From Ruegeria pomeroyi (GTDB lineage Bacteria; Pseudomonadota; Alphaproteobacteria; Rhodobacterales; Rhodobacteraceae), in contig NZ_JAGQAG010000001.1 of assembly GCF_021405525.1 (NCBI RefSeq), forward strand, positions 1,364,001-1,428,000: a stretch of 64,000 bases of DNA, given 5' to 3'. The number at the start of each line of letters is the position of its first letter. Within the stretch, counting starts at the first letter, position 1. Positions 1 to 9,393 of the stretch are shown piece by piece. Below the pieces are notes generated by a model that did not search any database, was not told the origin of the DNA, and saw only the letters and a list, made by a program, of their open reading frames with translations. The position numbers and the translations under genes were made by a program.

Positions 1-260
1 TCGCGAGTGGCATCGGCGGCGCGGATTTCATCCGACAGGTCCTGCCAGCGCTCTTGCCGGGCCAGGAACTGGCCATGAGCGCGCAGCCTGGCGCGGATGT
101 CTTCGTCCTGTCCGTGCTCGGCGATCGGGATCGACAGGAAATCTTCGAGCCGGATCGGAGGGCGCGGTTCTGTCTGAGTCGAGAAGTCGACCGCGCGACC
201 GAACAGTCGCGCGGTCAGATCAGGCAAAGAAGTCAGAACGGTGCGGGATCTTTTCAGCAT
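1..260 (-). CDS. Hypothetical protein, N-terminal 86 codons (cut by window edge)
   Basis: An uninterrupted reading frame begins with ATG at 260-258 and runs off the left edge without a stop. The peptide begins MLKRSRTVLTSLPDLTAR and is rich in charged residues, with Arg-Leu-Arg and Gln-Glu-Arg stretches suggesting helices. No signal peptide, membrane segment or known motif is visible. It lies 142 bp downstream of the small membrane protein gene on the same strand, so co-transcription is possible but not shown. The codon pattern is typical of the neighbouring genes. I do not recognise the family. Confidence 0.5.
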   Translation of the reverse strand, partial: MLKRSRTVLTSLPDLTARLFGRAVDFSTQTEPRPPIRLEDFLSIPIAEHGQDEDIRARLRAHGQFLARQERWQDLSDEIRAADATR

Positions 261-402
261 ACTGATTAATGCTTGGCCTGTGTGGTGTCGTATTGGCTTC
301 AGGCTGACGCTGATTTGCGGCACAAAAAAGGCTGGAGCGGGGTGTTTCGGGACAGGTTTTGCGGCGGGCTCTGGGGATTGCGCCCGGACTGGCATCAATC
401 CG

Positions 403-846
403 CTAACGACCGGCGAAATGATGCCGAACCACGGCCAGTCCACGCGCGGTCAGGATCTCTTCGAACTCACGATGCGGGGGCAGAGACTCTTGTGGCAGCC
501 GTATCTCTTTGCCTGAATGCAGGCACAGCGTGGCGCGAATGCTGAAATCCCAGCGCGTATCCAGCCGTACCTGCGCGATCTCGTCCAGCGCGACAGACCC
601 GTCCAGGCACCCCGAGAACCAGCTGAGCCGAGCGGCGTCCAGATCGAGACCCGAGCGGCGGTCGGTGATGATCTCGGACAACAGCGGCAGGGTCGGCAGG
701 GCGCACAGCGCGATCAGCCACCAGGCCGCTTGAAACAGAACCATCACCGTCGCAAGCCCCGTCCAGACCGCCAGCAGCAGCACGACATTGCGGGGGCTGC
801 GGGCGTGGCGGACATAACGCAGGGGTTCGGTCATCGCGAGGATCAC
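403..846 (-). CDS. Small membrane protein, two predicted TM helices
   Basis: A 147-residue protein with two closely spaced hydrophobic stretches (about residues 20-55, rich in Val, Leu, Ala and Trp), followed by a soluble C-terminal half. That half reads like a small beta-rich domain (LSWFSGCLDGSVALDEIAQV). The layout recalls PH-like or DUF-type membrane-anchored proteins, but I cannot name the family. The start at 846 is GTG and overlaps the stop of the upstream SDR gene by four bases (GTGA), which suggests translational coupling. An ATG four codons later (834) is an alternative. It is the last gene of the pepN - SDR run. Confidence 0.7.
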   Translation of the reverse strand: MILAMTEPLRYVRHARSPRNVVLLLAVWTGLATVMVLFQAAWWLIALCALPTLPLLSEIITDRRSGLDLDAARLSWFSGCLDGSVALDEIAQVRLDTRWDFSIRATLCLHSGKEIRLPQESLPPHREFEEILTARGLAVVRHHFAGR

Positions 847-1583
847 CGCCCGCCGCTGACGTCGAGCGTGGTGCCGGTGATGTAAGACGCCGCGTCCGAC
901 AGCAGGAACAGCACCGCCTCGGCCACTTCGGTCGCGGAGCCGGTGCGCTGCATCGGCACGCCCGGCGCCAACCGTTGCGCCCGGTCCGGTTCGCCGCCCT
1001 TGGCGTGGATCCCGGTCTCGATCAGACCGGGGCGGAGCGCGTTGACGCGGATCCCCTCTGCGGCGACCTCGTCGGCGAGGCCCTTGGTAAAGGTGTCGAT
1101 CGCGGCCTTGCTGGCGGCGTAATCGACATATTGGTTGGCCGAGCCCAGACGCGCAGCGGCAGAGGAAAGATTGACGATGGCGCCGCCCCGGCCATGGGCC
1201 TGCATCCGCAGCACCGCCTCTTTGGCGACCAGAATGGCGCCGATCACGTTGACATCGAACATGCGCCTCAGCCGCGCATGGGTCAGGTCGGTGACACGGG
1301 CGGCGCGGTCGACGATGCCAGCATTGTTGACCAGCCCGTCGAGGCGGTCAAAGCCCTCATCCACCCGCGCATAGATGCGCCGGATGTCTTCGGGGTCGGC
1401 CACGTCGCCGGGGCACAGGATCACCTGGGCACCGGCGTCGCGGGCGGCCTCGGCCACCGACTCGGCCCCGGCCCGGTCCTGCCGGTAGTTGAGCGCGAGG
1501 TCATAGCCGCACATGGCGGCAAGGCGGGCGATGGCGGCGCCGATCCCGGCGCTGGCCCCGGTGATGAGCAGGGTCCGGCGCAT
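843..1583 (-). CDS. SDR-family NAD(P)-dependent oxidoreductase
   Basis: A classical short-chain dehydrogenase/reductase of 246 residues. The glycine-rich cofactor motif TGASAGIG is at residues 8-15, NNAG at 86-89, a Ser around 140-141, and the catalytic Tyr155-x3-Lys159 within YAASK. It ends with the common ITGTTLDVSGGR. An Asn-Tyr-Arg follows beta strand 2 (residues 32-34), a pattern often seen in NADP-preferring members. The substrate cannot be told from sequence; FabG-like 3-oxoacyl reductases and sugar dehydrogenases share this layout. It starts 3 bp after the pepN stop and overlaps the next gene by 4 bp, so the three are probably one transcript. Confidence 0.85.
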   Translation of the reverse strand: MRRTLLITGASAGIGAAIARLAAMCGYDLALNYRQDRAGAESVAEAARDAGAQVILCPGDVADPEDIRRIYARVDEGFDRLDGLVNNAGIVDRAARVTDLTHARLRRMFDVNVIGAILVAKEAVLRMQAHGRGGAIVNLSSAAARLGSANQYVDYAASKAAIDTFTKGLADEVAAEGIRVNALRPGLIETGIHAKGGEPDRAQRLAPGVPMQRTGSATEVAEAVLFLLSDAASYITGTTLDVSGGR

Positions 1584-1586
1584 GGC

Positions 1587-4139
1587 TCAGCTGCCCCGGA
1601 TGCGGGTCAGCATCTCGGTGGTGTCCCGGCTGAGGTTCGGCTGGGCCAGAATGCGATCCAGCTGGGCGCCGATCAGCACCTGCCGGTCGTCGTCATACCG
1701 TCGCCAGGTCTGATAGGCCGAGCACATCCGCGCGGTGGTCTGCGGGTTTACCGGATCGAGCCGGATCAGCCAGTCCGCCAACAGCTGGTATGCCGCGCCC
1801 GAGGCATGATGGAAGCCGGCATGGTGCATGGCCAGCGCGCCGAAGACGGCACGGAACCGGTTCGGATTGCGCCAGTTGAACTCGGCATGCGCGCTCAGGC
1901 GCCGGGCGGTTTCCGCCGCCTGTTCGGGCGCCGCCAGTGCCACCTGAAGCCCGAACCATTTGTCGATCACCAGCCGGTCGCTGCGCCACTGGTCATAAAA
2001 GGCGGCCAGTTCGACTTCGCCCTTGCCCGCCTTGAGCAGACAGGACAGCGCCGAAAGTTGCAGCGTCATGTTGTCGGCGCAGGCATAATCCGCCGCCGCC
2101 TGCGTACCGCTATCGAGCCGCGACAGCAGTGCCAGCGCGGCGCTGCCCAATGCGCGCTTGCCGGCCTGGTCTGCATCGGGCCGGAACGGTGCCTCGATCT
2201 GTGCCTCGGCCCTGAGCCGTGGCAGCAGGTCCTGCATGTGTTGGGCGGTGGTCTGGCGCAGGGTCTCGGTCGCCTCCCAGATCGCCTGCGGATCGGGGAT
2301 CAGGCCGCGCTGATGCAGGGTGGCGGCCAGTTCCGACTGGCTGGGCAGGCCCAGCATCAGCGCGCGATAGGCCGGGTCCAGCCCATCGTCGCGCAGCACC
2401 GCCGTCAACCCGTCCAGATAGGCGGTATCGGGCGCGGCGTCCTCGGTGATCATGTCGAGCAGGCATTGCCCGGCCAGCGCACGGCCCGCTTCCCAACGGT
2501 TGAAGGGATCGGTGTCATGGGCCAGCAGAAAGGCGCGCTGCTCGGGCGAGAGGTCATGGTCCAAAACCACCGGCGCCGAGAAATCGCGCAGCACCGAGGC
2601 CACTGGACGTGCCGCCAGCCCGTCAAACGAGAAGCTCTGACGCGCCTGCGTCAGTTCCAGCATCTCGGTGGCGCGCACCTCGTCGCCATTGGGGTTGAGC
2701 AGTCCGACGGCAACCGGGATCACCTGTGGCAGCTTGTCGGGCTGGCCGGGCGTAGCGGGGGTCTCTTGCGACAGGGTCAGGGTAAAGGTGCCGTCCTGCC
2801 ACGCCTCCTCGACCGTCAGGCGCGGGGTGCCGGCCTGGCTGTACCAGCGCTTGAACTGAGACAGGTCGCGCCCCGTGACATCCTCGAACACCTTGAGCCA
2901 GTCCTCGATGGTGCAGGCCTGCCCGTCATGGCGGGCGAAATAGAGGTCCAGCGCCTCGGCATAGGCGGCATCGCCCACCAGCCGTTTCAGCATGCCGATC
3001 ACCTCGGCGCCCTTTTCATAGACGGTGGCGGTGTAGAAGTTGTTGATCTCCTGAAAGCTTTCGGGCCGCACCGGGTGGCTGAGCGGGCCCTGATCCTCGG
3101 GGAACTGGCGGGCGCGCAGGTCGATCACGTCGCGGATGCGTTTGACGGGGGCGCTGCGCAGGTCCGAGGTGAACTGGGCGTCGCGGAACACGGTCAGCCC
3201 TTCCTTGAGGCAGAGCTGGAACCAGTCGCGGCAGGTGATGCGGTTGCCGGTCCAGTTGTGGAAATACTCATGCGCGATGATCGCCTCGATCCGTTCGAAA
3301 TTGTCGTCGGTCGAGGTTTCGGGGCTGGCCAGCACGGCGGCCGAATTGAAGATATTCAGCCCCTTGTTCTCCATCGCGCCCATGTTGAAATCGTCCACCG
3401 CGACGATGTTGAACACGTCCAGATCGTATTCGCGGCCATAGACCTCTTCGTCCCAGCGCATGGATTTCTTCAGCGCCTCCATGCCAAAGGCGCATTTGCC
3501 CTCGTCTCCGGGACGGACCCAGAGGTTCAGATCCACTTCGCGGCCCGAAACGGTGGTGAACGTGTCGGAATGAGCCAGCAGGTCCCCCGCCACCAGTGCA
3601 AAGAGATAGGCCGGTTTTGGCCATGGGTCATGCCATTCTGCAAAGCCTTCGCCGCTATCGACCGGGTTGCCATTGGACAAGAGCACCGGATGCGTGCCGT
3701 TTATACGCACGGTAAAGGTGCTCATGACATCGGGGCGGTCGGGGTAATAGGTGATCTTGCGAAAGCCTTCGGCCTCGCATTGGGTACAGTACATCCCGTT
3801 CGAGAGATAAAGTCCTTCGAGCGCGGTATTGGCGGCAGGGGCGATCTCGACCTCGGCTTCCCAGACAAAGGGCGCATCGGGAACGGCGCAGGTCAGACCC
3901 TCGTCGGTGATCTCGGGGGCGATCTCGGCACCGTCGATGGCGGCGCGCAGCAGGCGCAGTTCCTCGCCATGCAGAAAGAACCGGCGGTCGGTCGTCTCGG
4001 GATTGGGGCGAAAGGCGATGCGCGAGGTGACGCGGGTTGCGTCGGGCGCCAGGTCAAAGGTCAGGCGCACCTCGTCCACCAGATAGCCGAACGGGGTGTA
4101 ATCCTTGAGGTGGATGGTTTTCGGGGCGGCGTCGCGCAT
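1587..4139 (-). CDS. pepN: Aminopeptidase N (M1 family zinc metallopeptidase)
   Basis: An 850-residue cytoplasmic M1 aminopeptidase that removes N-terminal residues from peptides. The exopeptidase motif GAMEN is at residues 254-258. The zinc site is H290-E291-x2-H294 with the third ligand E313, exactly the HExxH-x18-E spacing of the family. The long helical C-terminal half and the total length agree with the E. coli-type PepN (about 870). The ATG at 4139 is preceded by a GAGG ribosome site. It heads a minus-strand run with the SDR and the small membrane protein. The M1 assignment is secure. Confidence 0.96.
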   Translation of the reverse strand: MRDAAPKTIHLKDYTPFGYLVDEVRLTFDLAPDATRVTSRIAFRPNPETTDRRFFLHGEELRLLRAAIDGAEIAPEITDEGLTCAVPDAPFVWEAEVEIAPAANTALEGLYLSNGMYCTQCEAEGFRKITYYPDRPDVMSTFTVRINGTHPVLLSNGNPVDSGEGFAEWHDPWPKPAYLFALVAGDLLAHSDTFTTVSGREVDLNLWVRPGDEGKCAFGMEALKKSMRWDEEVYGREYDLDVFNIVAVDDFNMGAMENKGLNIFNSAAVLASPETSTDDNFERIEAIIAHEYFHNWTGNRITCRDWFQLCLKEGLTVFRDAQFTSDLRSAPVKRIRDVIDLRARQFPEDQGPLSHPVRPESFQEINNFYTATVYEKGAEVIGMLKRLVGDAAYAEALDLYFARHDGQACTIEDWLKVFEDVTGRDLSQFKRWYSQAGTPRLTVEEAWQDGTFTLTLSQETPATPGQPDKLPQVIPVAVGLLNPNGDEVRATEMLELTQARQSFSFDGLAARPVASVLRDFSAPVVLDHDLSPEQRAFLLAHDTDPFNRWEAGRALAGQCLLDMITEDAAPDTAYLDGLTAVLRDDGLDPAYRALMLGLPSQSELAATLHQRGLIPDPQAIWEATETLRQTTAQHMQDLLPRLRAEAQIEAPFRPDADQAGKRALGSAALALLSRLDSGTQAAADYACADNMTLQLSALSCLLKAGKGEVELAAFYDQWRSDRLVIDKWFGLQVALAAPEQAAETARRLSAHAEFNWRNPNRFRAVFGALAMHHAGFHHASGAAYQLLADWLIRLDPVNPQTTARMCSAYQTWRRYDDDRQVLIGAQLDRILAQPNLSRDTTEMLTRIRGS

Positions 4140-4356
4140 GGGAACCTCGGCTGCTGTCGGTTTGGCGAGACGTTAGGTAGAACACGCCGGGGGTGCAAGC
4201 GGCGCTCCTTTGCCGTTCATGGTCTGCGCTGTTCGGGAATGGTGGAAACTGCCTTCGGCTTCATTGGTAAATCCAGCGTGCCATTTTGTTGTTTGACCGC
4301 TGCATTCGCGATAACTGGAGTATGCGATTGTACACAGGCGGCAAGGCGGAGGCGCG

Positions 4357-6507
4357 ATGATGAGCGGCAGAGTGGAACGGAACGGGCTGAAAGTCGCCGG
4401 GGAACTGGCGGATTTCATCGAGACGCGCGCCTTGCCCGGTACCGGGGTGGAACCCGCCGATTTCTGGGCCGGGATGGCGCGGATGGTGGCCGAACTGGCA
4501 CCGGTGAACCGCGCATTGCTGGCGCGGCGCGCGGCGCTTCAGGAGCAGATCGACGCCTGGCATGTCGCCCATCGCGACCGGCCGCATGATCACGAAGCGT
4601 ACAAGGCGTTTCTGGCCCAGATCGGTTATCTGCTGCCCGAAGGCGCGGCCTTCGAGATCGAAACGGCCGATACCGACCCTGAAATCGCATCGGTGCCGGG
4701 GCCGCAGCTGGTTGTGCCGATCACCAATGCCCGCTACGCGCTCAACGCCGCCAATGCCCGCTGGGGCAGCCTGTATGATGCGCTTTATGGCACCGACGCC
4801 ATGGCCGGGCCGATACCGGCGGGTGGCTACGACCGGGGTCGTGGTGCCCGTGTGGTGGCGCGCGCGCGTGTCTTTCTGGACGAGGCATTTCCGGTGCAGG
4901 GCGTCAGCCATGCCGATGCCCGCCGCTATCACATCCGTGAAGGCGCGTTGCTGGTCGATGGTCAGCCGCTGATCGACCCGGCAAAATTCGCAGGCTATCG
5001 CGGTCACCCCAAGGCGCCCGACGCGGTGCTCTTGCGCAACAACGGGTTGCATGTGGAGCTGGTCTTTGACCGCACCCATCCGGTGGGCTGCCACGATCAG
5101 GCGGGTCTGGCCGATGTGCGGCTGGAAAGCGCGGTCTCGGCGATCATGGATTGCGAGGATTCGGTGGCCTGTGTCGACGCCGAGGACAAGGTGTTGGCCT
5201 ATGGCAACTGGCTGGGCCTGATGCGTGGAGACCTGAGTGAGGAGGTGACCAAGGGCGGTGGCACCTTCACCCGCGCGCTGGCCGGTGATCTGGACTATCT
5301 TGCCCCCGATGGCAGCGCGATGAGCGTCAAGGGCCGGGCGCTGATGCTGGTGCGCAATGTCGGTCACCTGATGACCAACCCGGCGGTGCTGGATGCGGAT
5401 GGGGCGGAAATCTTCGAAGGCTTGATGGACGCGCTGGTCACCGTCGCCATCGCGATGCATGACCTGAACCGGGCGGGCGGCAATTCGCTTGCCGGCTCGG
5501 TCTATGTGGTCAAGCCCAAGATGCACGGGCCGGAAGAGGTGGCTTTTGCCGTCCGGACCTTTGACATGGTCGAGGATATTCTTGGCCTGCCGCGCAACAC
5601 GGTCAAGATCGGCATCATGGACGAAGAGCGGCGCACCAGCGTCAACCTCAAGGAATGTATCCGCGCCGCCAAATCGCGGGTCTGTTTCATCAACACCGGG
5701 TTCCTCGACCGGACCGGCGACGAAATCCATACCTCGATGGAGGCGGGGCCGTTCAGCCGCAAGGATTTCATCAAGCGCAAATCCTGGATCACCGCCTATG
5801 AGAACCTGAATGTCGATATCGGTCTGGAATGCGGCCTCTCGGGCAAGGCGCAGATCGGCAAGGGCATGTGGGCGATGCCGGACCGGATGGCGGCCATGAT
5901 CGAGACCAAGATCGAGCATCCCAAGGCAGGCGCCAATTGCGCCTGGGTGCCCAGCCCGACGGCGGCCACCCTGCATGCGCTGCATTATCACAAGGTCGAC
6001 GTGTTCGCGGTACAGGCCGCGCTGCGCGCCGGCGGACGGCGGGCGCATGTGGACGGGATCCTGGAAATCCCTCTGGCCAGCTTCCGCAAATGGTCGTCCG
6101 ATCAGATCCGCCGCGAGGTCGAGAACAACGCGCAGGGCATTCTCGGCTATGTCGTGCGCTGGGTCGATCAGGGCGTTGGTTGCTCCAAGGTGCCGGATAT
6201 CAACAACGTGGGCCTGATGGAGGACCGCGCCACCTGCCGCATCTCGGCGCAGCACATCGCCAACTGGCTGCATCATGGCGTGGTGGACGCGCAGGAGGTG
6301 ATGGCGGCCATGCGCAAGATGGCGGCGGTGGTCGATGATCAGAACGCGGACGACCCGGCCTATCGCCCGATGGCGCCGGGGTTCGACGGCATCGCCTTCC
6401 AGGCGGCCTGCGATCTGGTGTTCAAGGGGCGGGTGCAGCCCTCGGGCTATACCGAGCCGGTTCTGCATGCCCGGCGGTTGGAACTGAAGGCCAGCCTTGG
6501 CGCCTGA
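4357..6507 (+). CDS. glcB: Malate synthase G
   Basis: Malate synthase condenses glyoxylate with acetyl-CoA to malate, completing the glyoxylate shunt or glycolate use. The 716-residue length fits the monomeric G isoform rather than the shorter A form. Hallmarks are the [16 protein letters not shown] and [16 protein letters not shown] segments, [17 protein letters not shown], and the C-terminal region with Cys-Ser-Lys-Val-Pro-Asp. The start is the first of two adjacent ATGs, after AAGGCGGAGG. It is diverged from pepN by a 217-bp spacer holding no other gene I can see. No glycolate oxidase or isocitrate lyase gene is nearby, so it stands alone. Confidence 0.96.
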   Translation: MMSGRVERNGLKVAGELADFIETRALPGTGVEPADFWAGMARMVAELAPVNRALLARRAALQEQIDAWHVAHRDRPHDHEAYKAFLAQIGYLLPEGAAFEIETADTDPEIASVPGPQLVVPITNARYALNAANARWGSLYDALYGTDAMAGPIPAGGYDRGRGARVVARARVFLDEAFPVQGVSHADARRYHIREGALLVDGQPLIDPAKFAGYRGHPKAPDAVLLRNNGLHVELVFDRTHPVGCHDQAGLADVRLESAVSAIMDCEDSVACVDAEDKVLAYGNWLGLMRGDLSEEVTKGGGTFTRALAGDLDYLAPDGSAMSVKGRALMLVRNVGHLMTNPAVLDADGAEIFEGLMDALVTVAIAMHDLNRAGGNSLAGSVYVVKPKMHGPEEVAFAVRTFDMVEDILGLPRNTVKIGIMDEERRTSVNLKECIRAAKSRVCFINTGFLDRTGDEIHTSMEAGPFSRKDFIKRKSWITAYENLNVDIGLECGLSGKAQIGKGMWAMPDRMAAMIETKIEHPKAGANCAWVPSPTAATLHALHYHKVDVFAVQAALRAGGRRAHVDGILEIPLASFRKWSSDQIRREVENNAQGILGYVVRWVDQGVGCSKVPDINNVGLMEDRATCRISAQHIANWLHHGVVDAQEVMAAMRKMAAVVDDQNADDPAYRPMAPGFDGIAFQAACDLVFKGRVQPSGYTEPVLHARRLELKASLGA

Positions 6508-6581
6508 TCCCGCCAAGCCGGTCACGCCCCTGTGTGCGCAAGTGAACACGCGCCTGCGCGCTTGCTGCGATGCGGCCGCTG

Positions 6582-6610
6582 TTGCAGCGCTTGTGAGGCG
6601 CGGCTAGGCT
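6582..6610 (+). promoter_or_regulatory. Candidate sigma-70-type promoter
   Basis: TTGCAG at 6582-6587 and TAGGCT at 6605-6610 are separated by 17 bases and end 31 bp before the ATG of the gamma-glutamyl hydrolase gene. Identified by eye only. Confidence 0.3.
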
Positions 6611-6641
6611 GCGTCGAAAGGGGCAAGCGCAAGGGGACGGG

Positions 6642-7421
6642 ATGACGCGGCCAGTCGTAGGGATCATCGGCAACTCGTATCTGCTGAACGATCAGTATCC
6701 GACCCATGCGGGCGGGACGATGAATTCGGACGCGGTGGCCAATGTCTCGGGTTGCCTGCCGCTGCTGATCCCGGCCGACCCGCGTTATGTCTCGGTGGCC
6801 GAGCTGCTTGATGTCTGCGACGGGTTCCTGCTGACCGGCGGTCGCCCCAATGTTCATCCCGAGGAATATGGCGAGAGCGAAACCGCCGCGCATGGCGATT
6901 TCGACCGTGCCCGCGATGCCATCACCCTGCCGCTGGTGCGCGCCTGTGTCGAGCGGGGCCAGCCCTTTCTGGGCATCTGCCGCGGCTTTCAAGAGGTGAA
7001 CGTGGCGATGGGCGGCACGCTCTACCCCGAGATCCGCGAGCTGCCGGGCCGGATGAACCACCGGATGCCGCCGGATGGCACGCTGGAAGAGAAGTTCGCC
7101 CTGCGCCATATCGTCAGCGTGACCGAAGGCGGCGTGTTCCACCGTGTTTTCGGCGCCCGCGAGGTAATGACCAACACGCTGCACGGGCAGGGGATCAAGA
7201 CCGCGGGTGCCCGCATCGAGATCGACGGTCACGCCCCGGACGGTACTCCCGAGGCGATCTATGTGCGCGACGCGCCGGGCTTTACCCTGTCGGTGCAATG
7301 GCATCCCGAATGGGACGCGGCCAGCGATCCGGTCTCGCGGCCGCTGTTCACCGCCTTCGGCGACGCCGTGCGCGCCTGGGCCGCGCGCGGAACCGGGCCC
7401 GTTTTGCAGAAAACGGGCTAG
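6642..7421 (+). CDS. Gamma-glutamyl-gamma-aminobutyrate hydrolase family protein (peptidase C26, PuuD-like)
   Basis: A 259-residue class-I glutamine-amidotransferase-like hydrolase expected to cleave gamma-glutamyl amide bonds. The nucleophile Cys113 sits in GICRGFQEVNV. The His221 and Glu223 of the triad are in SVQWHPEW, and the GRPNVHPEEYGE segment near residue 68 is typical of the PuuD/C26 family. An AAGGGGACGG ribosome site precedes the ATG. It converges on the RidA/FAD-oxidase island, whose oxidase resembles gamma-glutamylputrescine oxidase. A polyamine link is tempting, but no PuuA- or PuuC-like gene is in the window. Confidence 0.88.
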   Translation: MTRPVVGIIGNSYLLNDQYPTHAGGTMNSDAVANVSGCLPLLIPADPRYVSVAELLDVCDGFLLTGGRPNVHPEEYGESETAAHGDFDRARDAITLPLVRACVERGQPFLGICRGFQEVNVAMGGTLYPEIRELPGRMNHRMPPDGTLEEKFALRHIVSVTEGGVFHRVFGAREVMTNTLHGQGIKTAGARIEIDGHAPDGTPEAIYVRDAPGFTLSVQWHPEWDAASDPVSRPLFTAFGDAVRAWAARGTGPVLQKTG

Positions 7422-7584
7422 AGTTCTTCACCTGGTGGCAACCCGCGCAACTGGAAGCCACCTGGCGGGCACATGAGCGTTTTGGTCGATACAAGGTTGT
7501 CCAACAACGGCTGCAAGCCCGCACCTGCTCCTGCAAATTGTCGTTCGGGGCGCGGAGCAGCCGTTTGCTGTTGGTGCGAACTGG
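7422..7584. other. Intergenic stretch without a recognisable gene
   Basis: This spacer separates two convergent genes. Short open frames exist in several registers (for example plus strand to 7657), rich in Cys, Arg and Ser and unlike the neighbouring proteins. They give no motif I recognise. It may be debris of a former gene or mobile element. Confidence 0.35.
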
Positions 7585-7995
7585 TCACCGCGTACCGGAG
7601 GATGCGGACATTGTTGGACCATCAGTGCCAGCGGTTTCTGCGCCCGTCTGGATGTGAGCGATCGCTATAATCTCTACGCGTACACCCGGGCTGGCCAGCG
7701 CGACTCCTGCTGTTGCTCTGGCTGGCGGGTTTTCCGAGTCTACCCAAGACTCCCAGACGATGTTCATCCCTGCAAAATCCGTCATGTCGCTCAGCCAGAT
7801 CTGAACTGAGACGAGGTCGGACTTGGTGCCGCCCATCTCGGTCAACAGCGCGTCAATCTTGCCCAGAGTTTCGGCAGTTTGGCCCATGATGTCGGCCGTC
7901 CGATCATCGGGAATCTGCCCGGCGAAGTATACCATGTCGCCCGCGCGCACGGCCTGACTCATGCGCGGACCAATCTTGTGACGGACTGCCTTCAT
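7585..7995 (-). CDS. RidA/YjgF/YER057c/UK114 family protein
   Basis: A 136-residue RidA-family protein; family members hydrolyse reactive enamine/imine intermediates to keto compounds. The family signature PARATAGVALASPGVRVEI is present, with the active-site Arg93 and Glu108 kept. The usual protein ends just after the VEIIAIA strand. Here about 22 extra residues (TGAETAGTDGPTMSASSGTR) follow, low in complexity, where the gene abuts a featureless spacer, so the natural stop may have been lost. It is the last gene of the minus-strand TRAP/oxidase island, 27 bp after the FAD oxidase. Deamination of the oxidase's imine product is a reasonable inferred role. Confidence 0.88.
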   Translation of the reverse strand: MKAVRHKIGPRMSQAVRAGDMVYFAGQIPDDRTADIMGQTAETLGKIDALLTEMGGTKSDLVSVQIWLSDMTDFAGMNIVWESWVDSENPPARATAGVALASPGVRVEIIAIAHIQTGAETAGTDGPTMSASSGTR

Positions 7996-8022
7996 TTCGT
8001 TTTCTTTCAGATTTGCCGAATC

Positions 8023-9366
8023 TCAGATTTCAGAGCGGCTTTCCCACTCGACCAGTTTCATGCGTCCGCTGACACCGAGCGAACGGAATGGATCCGGTGG
8101 AATCGTGGAAGGCCGGCCACTGACGGCGATGATGTCTTCGAGCGCCTGCGAGGATCTCCCGAGCGCGAGATCGACCAGAAGACGACCCGAGCTGGTGCCG
8201 CGCGTCATGCCGACACCATTGTAACAGTTCGCCGAATAGACCCCTGGAGCCATTTCGCCGAAGAATGTCGCATGGTTCCGCGACAGGCTGACGACCCCGC
8301 CCCAGGTCGAGGTGATCGGGACGTTGGTCAAGGCCGGGAACCGGTTGTCGAGCCCCTGCCGGTGCGCTTCGGCCACCTTGCCGAGGTCGCGCGAAGACGC
8401 CTTGTAGTTCGGCGCAAAGCCATAGTGGTTACGGATCAGGAGCCGCCCGTCCGATGTCATCCTGAGCGTGGTTCCACCCGCATCGGCCGGGGTCAGTCCC
8501 CAGTTCATCTTGCCGGTGTAGCGCTTGCGCTCGGCGGGAGTGAGCGCCCGCGTGATGCTTGCATAGGTGATCGTTGGCAGAATCCGGTCTTTCATATAGC
8601 CGAATTCCGGCGTGTAGGGGTCGGTCCCGAGAATGACCTTATTGGCCGAAACGGAGACTGTGCTCCCATCGGCCAGACGCAGCTCGGCCGCAAATCCCCC
8701 GGCCCTTTCCGAAAACTCGACGACTGCCGCATCGTCGCGCAGGGTCACGTTTTCGGGCAGCTGCCGCGCCAATCCTCTGACCAGCAGGAAAGGATCCACC
8801 AGCACAGCGCCGGGGGTAAAGACGGCGCCAGCGTAGTATTCCGTTCCCATGATGGCAGCGCAACCTTGCCGGTCGAGAACCTCGTAAGGTTCGCCAATCT
8901 TGTCCAGCGCCGCGCAGAACTTGCGCATCATGCCCGTTCCGCGCTCACGTACCGCACCTTGCAGCTTGCCGACGGGCGACCAGTCGCAATCGATTCCCAA
9001 GCGTTCGGTCTGCTCCCCAAGCACCGAAATCGCGCTGCGGTTCAGAGCCATGATCTTGCGAAGCCTCGTGGCATCGGGGTGATCCAGGTCGAACTTGTGC
9101 GGCAGATCGAGAAGAAAACCAGAGTTTCGCCCCGATGCCCCCCAGCCGACCGGGCGCGCATCGACGAGCAGAACGCGGTCCTGCGGCACCAGTTCACCCA
9201 GACGATGCGCCGCGGACAGCCCGGTGATGCCAGCGCCAACGATGAGCCAGTCATAGTTGTCGCCGATCTCGGAAACTTCGTTGATGGGGACGATTTCATC
9301 TGCCGGGCGCCAGCCGGACGGTCGGTCAAGTGGCGGAACTACCGGAGTGTGGCTTGCATAGGCCAT
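8023..9366 (-). CDS. FAD-dependent amine/amino-acid oxidoreductase (DAO family)
   Basis: A 447-residue flavoprotein with the Rossmann FAD motif GAGITG at residues 44-49 after a roughly 35-residue N-terminal extension. The DAO-family C-terminal signature (NCYNGVGMTRGTSSGRLL) and the GASGRNSGFLLDLPHKFD segment are also present. The architecture matches gamma-glutamylputrescine oxidase and related amine oxidases that make an imine or aldehyde plus ammonia. It is flanked at 27-bp spacings by RidA and a carbon-nitrogen hydrolase in the same operon. That supports an imported amine or amino-acid derivative as substrate, whose identity I cannot give. Confidence 0.88.
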   Translation of the reverse strand: MAYASHTPVVPPLDRPSGWRPADEIVPINEVSEIGDNYDWLIVGAGITGLSAAHRLGELVPQDRVLLVDARPVGWGASGRNSGFLLDLPHKFDLDHPDATRLRKIMALNRSAISVLGEQTERLGIDCDWSPVGKLQGAVRERGTGMMRKFCAALDKIGEPYEVLDRQGCAAIMGTEYYAGAVFTPGAVLVDPFLLVRGLARQLPENVTLRDDAAVVEFSERAGGFAAELRLADGSTVSVSANKVILGTDPYTPEFGYMKDRILPTITYASITRALTPAERKRYTGKMNWGLTPADAGGTTLRMTSDGRLLIRNHYGFAPNYKASSRDLGKVAEAHRQGLDNRFPALTNVPITSTWGGVVSLSRNHATFFGEMAPGVYSANCYNGVGMTRGTSSGRLLVDLALGRSSQALEDIIAVSGRPSTIPPDPFRSLGVSGRMKLVEWESRSEI

Positions 9367-9393
9367 CGCGATGCTTTCTATCTAGCCGGGTGT

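Noticed and set aside
975-4589. Very long open frame on the plus strand opposite pepN and the SDR gene
   Set aside because: It is antisense to clear genes and its protein is Gly/Arg/His-rich with no domain; high GC creates such frames.
6642-9366. Complete Puu polyamine-degradation pathway
   Set aside because: Only PuuD-like and PuuB-like proteins are present; no gamma-glutamylputrescine synthetase or aldehyde dehydrogenase is in the window, and the two genes are on opposite strands.
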